Source of the DNA: Gemmatimonadota bacterium
GTDB lineage: Bacteria > Gemmatimonadota > Gemmatimonadetes > Gemmatimonadales > Gemmatimonadaceae
Assembly (NCBI GenBank): GCA_023249305.1
Contig: JAHFCU010000011.1
Location: 1 to 62,215 of the forward strand
Length of the DNA: 62,215 nt
Direction: 5' to 3'
In this document: one piece after another, positions 33,103-41,050 of the stretch
Layout: each line of letters begins with the position of its first letter
Position numbering within the stretch: the stretch's first letter is position 1
Made by a program: the position numbers and the translations under genes
The notes under the pieces: generated by a model
Seen by the model: only the letters and a program-made list of their open reading frames with translations
Database searches by the model: none
What the model was told of the DNA's origin: nothing

Positions 33103-34371
33103 TCATCGTCCCGCGCCTAGGCCCACGCGCTGCTCGTAGCGCGCGAGATACTCCACCGCCGCGTCGGCGATGGCGTTGGCGAGCGAACGCTGGCCCGACT
33201 CCGAGCTCATGAAGGCGGCGTCGGCGACGTTCGTCCCGAACCCGATCTCCACGAGCACGGCCGGCATGTACGCCTTCACGAGCACGCGGAACCCGGCTTG
33301 CTTGACGCCGCGGCTCGGTCCCGGATGCACGCGTCTCAGGGCGCCTTGCATGCTCTCGGCGAGGTCGTTCGACTCGCGCAGGTGCTCGTTCTGCGCCATG
33401 TCGTTGATGATGAAGCCCAGCGGATCGTCCTTGGGTGCGTCGGCCGCCGTCTCGAAGCGCACCACTTCGTTTTCCATCTGCGCGACGCGGCGCTCGTCCT
33501 CGGTCTTGGCTTCAGCGAGGAAGTATGTCTCGAAGCCGCGTGCCGCGCGCGGCTCCTTCCAGTTCGGATTCGCCGCGTTGACGTGCACCGAGATGAAGAG
33601 ATCGCCCTTGCTCCGGTTCGCGATGCGTCCGCGGTCGTCGAGCGCAATCAGCGTGTCGGTACGGCGCGTCATGACGACGGCGTAGCCGCGCCGCTCGAGT
33701 TCTTGTTCAAGCTGCAGCGCGACCCCCAGCGTGACGTCCTTCTCGCGCACTGGCGTGCGGTCGGGGCTCCATCCACGCATGCCTGGATCGCGACCGCCGT
33801 GTCCCGCGTCGACGACCACGACGCGCTGGTGCGCCGGGCGTACAATCGGTGCGGCGGCGGCCGCTGACTTGTCGGCACCCTTCGCGGTGCGGCGCGAGGT
33901 GTCGCGAAGGGGTGAAGGTGACGCGGCGTCCGCAGCGGCCCCGCTCGGTGGAGCGGCGGCTCGTGCCGCACCCGGCAAGGGCTCAGCCACGGGAGAGAGC
34001 CGCCGGGCCGTCAGATCCCAGCGAAGGTGCGCGCCAGCCCGCGGGGCTACGTCGGTGAGCAGCTGCACCGGCACCTCGAGCCGTCCGTCGCGCTCGCGCG
34101 CAGCCGCGACCAACGGGTAGAGCCGCCCATCGGAGAGCGCGAATGGGACGCGATCGGCGACCTCGAACGCGACGCCGGCCACACTCACGAGGAACCGATG
34201 ATTGGGCAAGCGCTGCACGCGCCCGCCGAGTGGAATGACCGCGGCGTCGGCCGCGACGAACGTCCCCTGCGCATCCACGCGGACGGCAATCGCCGAGTCG
34301 CGGCCGGCGACGGCGAGGCGCAGCGAGTCGGGGCGACCAGCGGCGAGCGCCGCGAGGAGTAGCGCGAACAT
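33103..34371 (-). CDS. amiC: N-acetylmuramoyl-L-alanine amidase (Amidase_3 family)
   Basis: 422 aa secreted peptidoglycan amidase. A short hydrophobic start (MFALLLAALAAG) may be a signal peptide. An N-terminal domain of about 140 residues, possibly AMIN-like or copper-amine-oxidase-like, and an Ala/Pro/Ser linker precede the catalytic domain. VVVDAGHGGRDPG (zinc His), the Glu of VREKDVT, DLFISVHVNAANPNW (second His) and PAVLVEIGFGTN (catalytic Glu) are intact. It cleaves the MurNAc-L-Ala bond. The start may be ATG at 34371 or the adjacent GTG at 34374; both overlap the smpB stop. Confidence 0.9.
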   Translation of the reverse strand: MFALLLAALAAGRPDSLRLAVAGRDSAIAVRVDAQGTFVAADAAVIPLGGRVQRLPNHRFLVSVAGVAFEVADRVPFALSDGRLYPLVAAARERDGRLEVPVQLLTDVAPRAGAHLRWDLTARRLSPVAEPLPGAARAAAPPSGAAADAASPSPLRDTSRRTAKGADKSAAAAAPIVRPAHQRVVVVDAGHGGRDPGMRGWSPDRTPVREKDVTLGVALQLEQELERRGYAVVMTRRTDTLIALDDRGRIANRSKGDLFISVHVNAANPNWKEPRAARGFETYFLAEAKTEDERRVAQMENEVVRFETAADAPKDDPLGFIINDMAQNEHLRESNDLAESMQGALRRVHPGPSRGVKQAGFRVLVKAYMPAVLVEIGFGTNVADAAFMSSESGQRSLANAIADAAVEYLARYEQRVGLGAGR

Positions 34372-34850
34372 CACCGACTGCCCCGCAAGGCGCGTTCGAC
34401 GTCTCGCTTCGCGTCGCGCTCCTTTAGGTCGGCGCGCTTGTCATGCAGCTTCTTGCCGCGGCCGACGGCGATCACGACCTTCGCGCGGCCGCGCCGGAAG
34501 TGCATCTCGAGCGGAATAATGGTCAGGCCTTTGCGCTCGACCGCACCGATGAGGCGGCGGATTTCACTGGCGCGCAGCAGGAGCTTGCGGGTGCGCGTGG
34601 GCTCGTGGTTCCACGTCGTGCCCTTCTCATACGGCGCGATGTGCAGGTTGAGCAGCCACAGTTCGCCGTCCTTCACGGTTCCGTACGCGTCCCCGAGGTT
34701 CGCCTTGCCGTTGCGCAGCGACTTCACTTCGGTGCCGAGCAGCACGAGCCCCGCCTCGAAGGTCTCGAGGATCTCGTAGTCGTGGCGGGCGCGCTTGTTG
34801 CGGGCGATCGGCGCGGTGTCGGCGGGCGGCTTGTTCAAGGAGGGGTGCAC
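34371..34850 (-). CDS. smpB: SsrA-binding protein SmpB
   Basis: Partner of tmRNA in trans-translation, 159 aa. NKRARHDYEILETFEAGLVL, GTEVKSLRNGKANLGDAY, the RTRKLLL...EI stretch and the basic C-terminal GRGKKLHDKRADLKERDAKR tail are characteristic. The start is GTG at 34850. The ssrA gene itself is not seen in the window. It heads a run of overlapping genes including the amidase; the 250-nt region upstream has no clear promoter. Confidence 0.97.
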   Translation of the reverse strand: MHPSLNKPPADTAPIARNKRARHDYEILETFEAGLVLLGTEVKSLRNGKANLGDAYGTVKDGELWLLNLHIAPYEKGTTWNHEPTRTRKLLLRASEIRRLIGAVERKGLTIIPLEMHFRRGRAKVVIAVGRGKKLHDKRADLKERDAKRDVERALRGSR

Positions 34851-35061
34851 GAAGGGGACGGCAGCCGAGGGAATTTACACTATCGCGCATGGATGGTCCC
34901 CGCGTCGGCGGCGCGGTTCCCCGGAAAGAGACGAGCGGCGAGGCGAATGCGTCTCTTCCGACGAAGCGGCGCGATGCGGCTGCCGTGTGGTGAGCGCGCC
35001 GTGAAGGCGCCGTGGGCGCGCCATCGCAATCGCACGACGTCGCGCATTCGCTGCGGACGGC

Positions 35062-35090
35062 TTGATTCACCCGTTGAGCCCGGATACGTT
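35062..35090 (+). promoter_or_regulatory. Sigma70-type promoter of tRNA-Leu
   Basis: TTGATT (35062-35067), a 17-nt spacer, TACGTT (35085-35090). The -10 box ends 10 bases before the mature tRNA 5' end. The fit to both boxes and the placement make this one of the clearest promoters in the window. Confidence 0.7.
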
Positions 35091-35100
35091 TCCTCTCCGC

Positions 35101-35184
35101 GCCGAAGTGGTGGAATTGGTAGACGCGCTGCGTTCAGGGCGCAGTGGGCGTACGCCCGTCCGGGTTCGAGTCCCGGCTTCGGCA
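35101..35184 (+). tRNA. tRNA-Leu (anticodon CAG)
   Basis: 84-nt class II tRNA. Acceptor stem GCCGAAG (35101-35107) pairs with CTTCGGC (35177-35183), discriminator A. The D-arm contains GGTGGAATTGGTAGAC, the anticodon stem is CTGCG/CGCAG with loop TTCAGGG (CAG at 35135-35137), the long variable arm GGGCGTACGCCC is a hairpin, and the T-arm contains GGTTCGAGTCC. The 3' CCA is not encoded (CTC follows). It is the only plus-strand gene before 47 kb and has its own promoter and hairpin terminator. Confidence 0.98.
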
Positions 35185-35214
35185 CTCACGATCAGGTTGC
35201 GCGGGAAATGACAG

Positions 35215-35240
35215 AGGGCGGCGCCGACCGGCGCCGCCCT
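35215..35240. terminator. Bidirectional hairpin between tRNA-Leu and the convergent hypothetical gene
   Basis: AGGGCGGCGCC (35215-35225) and GGCGCCGCCCT (35230-35240) form a perfect 11-bp stem with a GACC loop, 30 nt after the tRNA and 21 nt before the stop of the opposing gene. T-tracts are short on both sides, so it may serve both genes. Confidence 0.65.
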
Positions 35241-35260
35241 TATGTCGTCGCGACCGTCCG

Positions 35261-35833
35261 CTACCTTGGCGCGACGCTGGCGGAGGGTTTGACGTCGTCG
35301 GGGAGCGCTGTGGCACCGCCGTAGACCTCGCGCAGCGACGCCGATGCCTCGCCTAGGTATGCGTCCATGAGCTCGATCGCGCGTGCGAGCGGTGACCCCG
35401 CCGTGCGCACCGAGTCAGAGGCGAAGGCCAGCAGCATGCGCCCCAGCTTGTCCGCGGGACCGATCGTGCCGCCACGCGACTGCAGCGCCTCGCGATAGGT
35501 GCTCACGCGGTCATTGAACTGCCGTTCAGCGAGCGGTCGCCGTTCGGGGGAGACATGCGGATCAATGGCGAAGGCCGCGGCGATGGCCGCGGCGATCTCC
35601 GACGCGGTGCGATCATCGAGCGCGTCGCGCTGCGCGGCGATGAGTCCGAGCGCACGGCGGGCGTAGCGCAGTTCCCAGCGGGCGTGATCCACGTCGCCGC
35701 CGGCCGCAGCGTCGGCGAGCCACCGCACGTCAGCTTCGTGCGGCTCGCTGAAGAGCCGCGCAACGACGGCGCCGGCCTGCCGGCGGCGGCGCCGGCGTTC
35801 AAGCATCGGGCCAATGAAGGGAAGCGCGGGCAT
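35261..35833 (-). CDS. Hypothetical protein downstream of an Rrf2 regulator
   Basis: 190 aa, mostly helical by composition, with no signal peptide. It starts MPALPFIGPMLERRRRRRQA and includes FSEPHEADVRWLADAAAGGD, HARWELRYARRALGLIAAQR and FNDRVSTYREAL. No known motif recognised. ATG at 35833 is four bases after the rrf2 stop, so it is expected to share its transcript; its 3' end meets the tRNA-Leu hairpin. A conserved cytoplasmic protein of this phylum is the most that can be said. Confidence 0.6.
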   Translation of the reverse strand: MPALPFIGPMLERRRRRRQAGAVVARLFSEPHEADVRWLADAAAGGDVDHARWELRYARRALGLIAAQRDALDDRTASEIAAAIAAAFAIDPHVSPERRPLAERQFNDRVSTYREALQSRGGTIGPADKLGRMLLAFASDSVRTAGSPLARAIELMDAYLGEASASLREVYGGATALPDDVKPSASVAPR

Positions 35834-35837
35834 GGAA

Positions 35838-36290
35838 CTATTGAAGGACGGGAAGCCCGACGCGCTGGCGCACCAACTGCTCCTCCTCGAGCAGGTCGGC
35901 GAGGTGCACGCCTTCGAGCACTTCATCAATGCGCCGTTGCAGCATCTGCCAGACGGGCCGGATGGAGCAGTCATGCGACGCCGAGCAGCGCGCCTCGTCC
36001 ACCGGATGCGAATCGCAGCGGAGGTCGAACGTGACCAGTTCGGACGCCGCCAGAATCTCGCGCAGCGTGATGAGGTCCGCCGGCCGCGCGAGCGCGTAAC
36101 CACCGTGTGCACCCCGCGTGCTCGTGACGATGCCCGCCCGGCGCAGCCGCAGGAGGATCTGTTCCGCGTAGTCGGGCGGCAACTTCTCCCGTTCCGCAAC
36201 CTCGCGCCCGCTCACGAGCCCTTCGCCTGCGCGCCGCGCAAGGTGCAGCGCGCAGATGACGCCATACTCGGCCCAGGTCGTGATGCGCAT
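35838..36290 (-). CDS. Rrf2-family transcriptional regulator with Fe-S cysteines
   Basis: 150 aa winged-helix regulator. MRITTWAEYGVICALHLARR and GGYALARPADLITLREIL are Rrf2 hallmarks. Three cysteines, C92, C102 and C108, lie in the region where IscR/NsrR/RsrR carry their Fe-S cluster, so sensing of iron-sulfur, nitric oxide or redox state is plausible. The spacing (x9, x5) differs slightly from E. coli IscR. No isc/suf genes adjoin; the only A-type carrier in the window is at 51.4 kb. Confidence 0.88.
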   Translation of the reverse strand: MRITTWAEYGVICALHLARRAGEGLVSGREVAEREKLPPDYAEQILLRLRRAGIVTSTRGAHGGYALARPADLITLREILAASELVTFDLRCDSHPVDEARCSASHDCSIRPVWQMLQRRIDEVLEGVHLADLLEEEQLVRQRVGLPVLQ

Positions 36291-36386
36291 GAGGAGAGAT
36301 TACCGTCCAGCGCCGTGGGGAGGAAGGCCCGTCGCGCGCGAGCCGGTCACGCGACGGTCGGCGGCGCGCCGCTGCAGAACAGCGAA

Positions 36387-37187
36387 CTACGGAGAGACAG
36401 GCGTCGGCAGGTCGAAGGCAGAGATGAAGTCGAAGTACCCGCTCCTCGCCACGGGCGCCACGTAGGTGCGCACACGTGTCGCCACCCATGTCCGCGTCTT
36501 CGCTGCCGCCCACGTCGAGATATACCTCGAGGGGATGGAGTCGGTGCCGTCATCCAAGAACTGGCAGTAGATCTGCGAGTTCAGCGTGTCGGCGTTCAGC
36601 GCACCATAACGGAACGAGAAGGCCATGGTCGAGTTGAGATCTTGCCCGGCGCTCCACTTCAGGTCCAGGCGCGCGCCGGACGCCGGCACCGCGAAGTCCG
36701 TGACCGTGACGGCCTCCGCGGTCTTGGCCTTGAACGAGATCGCGGGGAAGCCGTTGCTCGCGCCGGGGATTACCACGCTCACCGAATCACCCGGCGTGTA
36801 CGGCACGGCGACGGGCGAGCGCAGCTTGTACTGCGTCTCGAGGCCCACCTGCACGGGATAGAGCGAGTCCGTGCGCCCTGGCAGCTTGAACGCGATGGAC
36901 GAGCCGGCGGAGATCGCGGGATACACGGAACCGACCGGCACGCCAGCGACGGACGAATACGACTGTGTGCGACACGAATCCCATGGCGCGATAGCCGATG
37001 GCACGCTCAGCCCGCTGCCACTGATGAACGTGCCGATGGGCGATGTCGTGTAGCCCGTGGCTGACCTCTGCGCAGAGAGGGCGACGAACCCGAAGGGCAC
37101 CGCGCCGACCTCCGTGGACACGGTGCAGGCTACGCCGAAGGCGGCAGCGGCGGCGAGCACGAGTGGGGCGGCGCGGTGACGGGTCAT
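36387..37187 (-). CDS. Putative lipoprotein of unknown function
   Basis: 266 aa. Signal MTRHRAAPLVLAAAAAFG with lipobox GVAC (Cys21). The rest is Ser/Thr/Val-rich and probably beta: VPFGFVALSAQRSATGYTTS, YTPGDSVSVVIPGASNGFP and MAFSFRYGALNADTLNSQIY. No motif recognised. The start at 37187 has a good GGAGGGG site and makes an ATGA overlap with the upstream DUF4149-like gene; a much longer frame upstream would only read through that gene. Confidence 0.6.
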   Translation of the reverse strand: MTRHRAAPLVLAAAAAFGVACTVSTEVGAVPFGFVALSAQRSATGYTTSPIGTFISGSGLSVPSAIAPWDSCRTQSYSSVAGVPVGSVYPAISAGSSIAFKLPGRTDSLYPVQVGLETQYKLRSPVAVPYTPGDSVSVVIPGASNGFPAISFKAKTAEAVTVTDFAVPASGARLDLKWSAGQDLNSTMAFSFRYGALNADTLNSQIYCQFLDDGTDSIPSRYISTWAAAKTRTWVATRVRTYVAPVARSGYFDFISAFDLPTPVSP

Positions 37188-37666
37188 GAAGCCCCTCCGG
37201 GCATTTGCGCGCGACCGGTCAGGGTGCGCACCAGCAGAACAAGCAACGCGCTCATGGCGAGCATGGCAAGGCCAAGCAGGGCGACCGACCCCGCATGCAA
37301 CACGCCGAACATCGCGCGGCGCGGGTCGCCGGGCGTGAGTTGATCGATGGGCACGACGGCGGCGGCACGCAACGCGGCGATGCGCGGATCCACGACGCCG
37401 AGCGCGACGGCGGCCGAGAGCGCCGATAGCATGCTTGCGACGACGGCGCGCGCCGAGCGCCGCAACGCGGGGGCCACGACGACCACCAACGCCGGGACGA
37501 CGATCGCTCCGGCGAAGATCACGGGTAGCACGCGACCCACTAGGTCGCCCGCCATCGCGCGCGTCGGGAGCACCGTGAACGCGCCGGGCGCCACGACGGT
37601 GATCGTCAGCAGCGCGGCGCCGAGCCAGAGGGCCACCAGCGTCAGCGCGACGAGCAGGCGCGTCAT
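37184..37666 (-). CDS. DUF4149-like four-helix membrane protein
   Basis: 160 aa with about four transmembrane helices (residues 5-30, 45-70, 77-95 and 122-146). LWLGAALLTITVVAPGAFTVL and AGDLVGRVLPVIF recall DUF4149/TMEM205-like proteins. Function unknown. It overlaps by four bases with both the MBL hydrolase upstream and the lipoprotein downstream. Confidence 0.6.
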   Translation of the reverse strand: MTRLLVALTLVALWLGAALLTITVVAPGAFTVLPTRAMAGDLVGRVLPVIFAGAIVVPALVVVVAPALRRSARAVVASMLSALSAAVALGVVDPRIAALRAAAVVPIDQLTPGDPRRAMFGVLHAGSVALLGLAMLAMSALLVLLVRTLTGRAQMPGGAS

Positions 37667-38304
37667 CGCCTGATGAGGCGCGCCGCGCCAGTGAGGAACG
37701 GATTGGTACGATTCTCGTCGCCAATGGTTGTCGCGGGCCCGTGCCCCGGATACAGGACGGTCTCCGCTGGAAGCGACGAGAAGCGCGCAAGCGACCGCTC
37801 GAGTGCGCGCGGATCACTCAGCGGCAGATCAGTGCGGCCGATGGACCCGGCGAACAAGCAGTCGCCGCCGAACACGGCGCTGTGTCCAACGAAGGCGACG
37901 TGTCCGGGCGCATGTCCCGGCACATGCATCACGCCGAACGACAAGCCGCCAACACGCATCACGTCGCCCTCGGCGAGTTCGTGATCGGGCGCGGGGGGAG
38001 CCTCGATGCGAATGCCATAGTGGCGCGCTTGATCGACCACGTGGTCGTAGAGCGGACGATCCAACGGATGCAGGTAGACCGGCACGTCGAACCGGCGCTT
38101 CACGTCGGCGATGCCGGCCACATGGTCAATGTGCGCGTGAGTGATCCACAACGCGCGCAGCGTGAATGCGCCCTGCTCCACCGCCGCGATGAGCCGCGAC
38201 CCTTCGTCACCGGGATCCACGAGCACCGCGTCGCGCGTCTGCTCGTCGGCGACGAGATAGCAGTTTTCCTGGAACGGCCCGACGGCGGTGGCGCGAACGA
38301 GCAT
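37663..38304 (-). CDS. MBL-fold metallo-hydrolase (glyoxalase II-like)
   Basis: 213 aa. The metal motif THAHIDHVAG (HxHxDH), GHAPGHVAFVG, GDCLFAGSIGRTDLP and the final YPGHGPATTIGDENRTNPFL are the pattern of short glyoxalase-II-like thioesterases. The substrate is unknown; family members hydrolyse thioesters such as S-lactoylglutathione or bacillithiol relatives. The start is ATG at 38304 or the neighbouring GTG at 38307, both overlapping the trxB stop. Pairing with thioredoxin reductase suggests low-molecular-weight thiol handling. Confidence 0.85.
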   Translation of the reverse strand: MLVRATAVGPFQENCYLVADEQTRDAVLVDPGDEGSRLIAAVEQGAFTLRALWITHAHIDHVAGIADVKRRFDVPVYLHPLDRPLYDHVVDQARHYGIRIEAPPAPDHELAEGDVMRVGGLSFGVMHVPGHAPGHVAFVGHSAVFGGDCLFAGSIGRTDLPLSDPRALERSLARFSSLPAETVLYPGHGPATTIGDENRTNPFLTGAARLIRR

Positions 38305-39296
38305 CACTTCACCAACATCGCCGGCGGCGTGGGCACGGGATGACCCGTGCGCCGTGCGGTCAGGTATTTCTCCACCGCGATCGCGGCGGTGGTGGCGTCG
38401 CCGACCGCCGTGGTCACCTGACGCGTCAACTGGACGCGCACATCGCCCGCGGCGAACAAGCCCTCGATGGACGTCATCATGTTGGCGTCGGTGAGGATGT
38501 AGCCGGCACTGTCATGCTGGAAATGGCCGTCAATGACACCGGTGTTCGGCCGGAACCCCACGAAGACAAAGCACCCCGTAGCGACGAGGTCGCGGGTGGC
38601 GCCCGTCTTGACGCTGCGAATCTTCGCGTGCGTCATCAGCCCCTGCGCGTCGCCGTGGATTGAGTCCACGACCGTGTCGAGCACGGGCTCGATCTTCGTG
38701 TTTTCGAGCACACGCTTCTGCACGATCTTCGAGGCGCGAAATTCGTCGCGCCGGTGGACGAGGTACACCTTGCTGGCGTAGCGCGTCAGGAAGTCAGCTT
38801 CCTCGAGCGCGGCGTCTCCACCGCCGACCACCATGATGGTGTGCCCCTTGTAGAACGCGCCGTCACAGATGGCGCAGTAGCTCACGCCCTTGCCCGCATA
38901 CTCAAGCTCGCCGGGAACCGCGAGCTTCACGGGTGTGCCGCCCGCTGTCACGATCACCGCGGGCGCGCGATAGCTGTCGCCGCCCTCGGTGGTGACGAGG
39001 AACGCACCGTCGGCCTGCTTCGTGACCTTCTCGACGCGGACAAACGTCTTGAGCTCCATGCCGAACTTGACGGCGTGCGCCTGGAACTTCTCGGCGAGCT
39101 CCGAACCCAGCACGCGCTCGAAGCCGAGGTAGTCCTCGATGATCTCGGTGTTCAACAACTCGCCGCCCGGCAGTCCCTGCTCGAGCACGGCGGTCTTCAG
39201 CATGGAGCGGCCCGCATACATGCCGGCGCAGAGGCCCGCAGGCCCCGCGCCAATGATCACCACTTCGTATTCGTGCGTTACCACGTCTCGTTCCAC
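38304..39296 (-). CDS. trxB: Thioredoxin-disulfide reductase
   Basis: 330 aa flavoprotein transferring NADPH electrons to thioredoxin. FAD site VVIIGAGPAGLCAGMYAGR, redox pair CAIC (Cys141/Cys144), NADPH site VVGGGDAALEEADFL with HRRDEFRAS, and a C-terminal FAD motif GLFAAGDVR. The HRRxxFR arginines favour NADPH. The start is GTG at 39296; an in-frame GTG at 39284 is possible. It leads trxB-MBL-DUF4149-lipoprotein, each overlapping the next. Confidence 0.94.
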   Translation of the reverse strand: MERDVVTHEYEVVIIGAGPAGLCAGMYAGRSMLKTAVLEQGLPGGELLNTEIIEDYLGFERVLGSELAEKFQAHAVKFGMELKTFVRVEKVTKQADGAFLVTTEGGDSYRAPAVIVTAGGTPVKLAVPGELEYAGKGVSYCAICDGAFYKGHTIMVVGGGDAALEEADFLTRYASKVYLVHRRDEFRASKIVQKRVLENTKIEPVLDTVVDSIHGDAQGLMTHAKIRSVKTGATRDLVATGCFVFVGFRPNTGVIDGHFQHDSAGYILTDANMMTSIEGLFAAGDVRVQLTRQVTTAVGDATTAAIAVEKYLTARRTGHPVPTPPAMLVK

Positions 39297-39406
39297 TCAG
39301 AAGGATCGGGACCGCGGCGCGGCCCCGTGCTGCTGGAAAGATCGTCAGGACCGCAAGGGCACAGGAAGGGGGCGCCGTCACCGCGCGCGGCCGACAGGCG
39401 CTCCGT

Positions 39407-40138
39407 TCAGCGCAGGTGCCGGCCGCCGTCCACGAACAGGATATGCCCCGTGACGTACGGCGCGGACGCGAGATACACCACGGCCTGTGCCACGTCGTCC
39501 GGTGTGCCGAGCCGCTGCAGCGGCGTCTCCTCCTCGAATTTCCGGCGCGCCGCCTCGGGCCATCCATCGGGAGCGAGCACAGCGCCGGGCGCCACCGCGT
39601 TCACGCGCACGTGCGGCGCGAGCTGCACGGCGAGCTGCCGCGTGATCGTCTCGAGCGCGCCCTTGCTGACGGCGTGCGGCACGAGCATGGGCCACGATTC
39701 ATGCGCGAGATGGTCGGCGATGTTCACGATGGCGCCGCCGCGCGTACCCATGGCCCGCGCGGCGGCGAGCGACAGGAAGAACGGCGCACGCGCGTTGATC
39801 GCCAAGATCTCGTCCCAGTCGGCACTCGTCACACTCTCGAGCGCCACGCGCCGCATCACGGCGGCCGAGTTGACCAGCAGGTCGAGCGCGCCGAACTGCG
39901 CCACGACATCGTCGATCAGGCGCTGTGGCGCGGCCGCGTCTCGCAGATCGGCCGCGAAGGTGGCGGCCTCCGTGCCGAGGCCGCGCAGCGCGGATGCGGT
40001 GCGGCGCGCGCCATCTTCGGACGCGCGATGGTGCACCGCGACGCGCATGCCCTCGGCACCCAGCGCGAGCGCGATCGCTTGCCCGACGCGCTGGCCCGCG
40101 CCGGTGACGAGCGCGATACGTCCGCGCAGCGCGCTCAC
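39407..40138 (-). CDS. SDR oxidoreductase, pteridine reductase/FolM-like, with His in place of the catalytic Tyr
   Basis: 243 aa short-chain dehydrogenase. The nucleotide loop TGAGQRVGQAIALALG carries the Arg of the TGxxxRxG form used by pteridine reductases and FolM; NSAAVMRR and RVNAVAPGAVLAPDG are normal. At the active site the chain reads VPHAVSKGALE, so the usual YxxxK is HxxxK (His encoded by CAC), and the usual Ser position is NIAD. The protein may be active with an altered mechanism or serve a non-redox role. It is coupled to the PHP gene by ATGA overlap. Confidence 0.82.
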   Translation of the reverse strand: MSALRGRIALVTGAGQRVGQAIALALGAEGMRVAVHHRASEDGARRTASALRGLGTEAATFAADLRDAAAPQRLIDDVVAQFGALDLLVNSAAVMRRVALESVTSADWDEILAINARAPFFLSLAAARAMGTRGGAIVNIADHLAHESWPMLVPHAVSKGALETITRQLAVQLAPHVRVNAVAPGAVLAPDGWPEAARRKFEEETPLQRLGTPDDVAQAVVYLASAPYVTGHILFVDGGRHLR

Positions 40139-41010
40139 TCTTCGCGCACCGGCACGGCGCGGCGGCGCATCGCCAGCCGCTCCTCATGCCGCTCCAACCA
40201 CTCCGACGGCACCTGCACCGCGCCAAGCATGCGTGGTCCGGCCAGCACGCCGTGCCAGTCGGAGCCGCCGCTGGGCACTAGGTGGAAGAACTCAACCAGC
40301 GCCCCGATGCGCGCCTGATCCGAAGCGTCATGCCCCGGGTGCCGCACCTCGGCGCCGTCAATGCCCGCCGCGACCATGCGTTCGAAGCGCGCGCGGCGGC
40401 CATCGTCGCCCGGGTGAGCCCAGATGGCAAGGCCGCCAGCTTTGTGGACGAGGTTCACGCCGTCCGACACTTCGAGCCGCGGCTTCTCGACGAACGCCGG
40501 CTTGCCCGCGCCCAGCCACTTGTCGAACGCATCGCGCATGTCGGCCACCCAGCCACCGGCAATCAGCGCACGCGCCACGTGAGGACGCCCCAACGCGCCA
40601 CCAGCCGCCTCGGTGAGGACGGCCTCCATCGTCACGGGAACACCGCCCGCATTGAGCGCCGCCACCATTGCTTCCGCGCGCACCGTTCGTCCCTCGCGAA
40701 AAGTGCTTAGCGCGTCGGCGATGGCGTGCACGTCGGCGAGATGCAACCCGAGCAGGTGCACTTCTTCCTTGCCGTCCACTACGCTCAACTCGACGCCCGG
40801 CACGACGCGCACGCCGAGCGGCGCCGCCGCGGCCATGGCTTCCCCGACGCCGGCGACCGTGTCATGGTCGGTCAGGGCCACGACGTCTAATCCGGCGCGC
40901 GCCGCCGTTTCGACGAACAGCGTCGGTGACGCCGTGCCGTCGGACGCCGTGCTGTGCGCGTGCAAATCGATGCGCAGCGCGCCGGCAGGCGCGATCTCGG
41001 GAACCGTCAC
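40135..41010 (-). CDS. PHP-domain phosphoesterase (YciV/RNase AM-like)
   Basis: 291 aa. RIDLHAHSTASDGTASP, ALTDHDTVAGV, VPGVELSV, LGRPHVARALI and GGSDWHG are the metal-binding motifs of PHP phosphoesterases. The layout matches the YciV group, reported as 5'-3' exonuclease and 3',5'-nucleotide bisphosphate phosphatase. All metal ligands appear intact. It is upstream of the SDR by a four-base overlap; the small protein gene at 41051 precedes it by 40 nt. Confidence 0.85.
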   Translation of the reverse strand: MTVPEIAPAGALRIDLHAHSTASDGTASPTLFVETAARAGLDVVALTDHDTVAGVGEAMAAAAPLGVRVVPGVELSVVDGKEEVHLLGLHLADVHAIADALSTFREGRTVRAEAMVAALNAGGVPVTMEAVLTEAAGGALGRPHVARALIAGGWVADMRDAFDKWLGAGKPAFVEKPRLEVSDGVNLVHKAGGLAIWAHPGDDGRRARFERMVAAGIDGAEVRHPGHDASDQARIGALVEFFHLVPSGGSDWHGVLAGPRMLGAVQVPSEWLERHEERLAMRRRAVPVREE

Positions 41011-41050
41011 GGCAGGGCGCCGCGGAGGGCGATGAGACTTGGACGAGACA

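Noticed and set aside
34851..35100. Coding or regulatory content upstream of smpB
   Set aside because: No plausible ORF; a TAGTGT box on the minus strand near 34880 lacks a matching -35. Only the tRNA promoter at its right end is supported.
35838..36290. Naming the Rrf2 protein IscR
   Set aside because: Cysteine spacing differs and no isc/suf operon is adjacent; other Rrf2 types remain possible.
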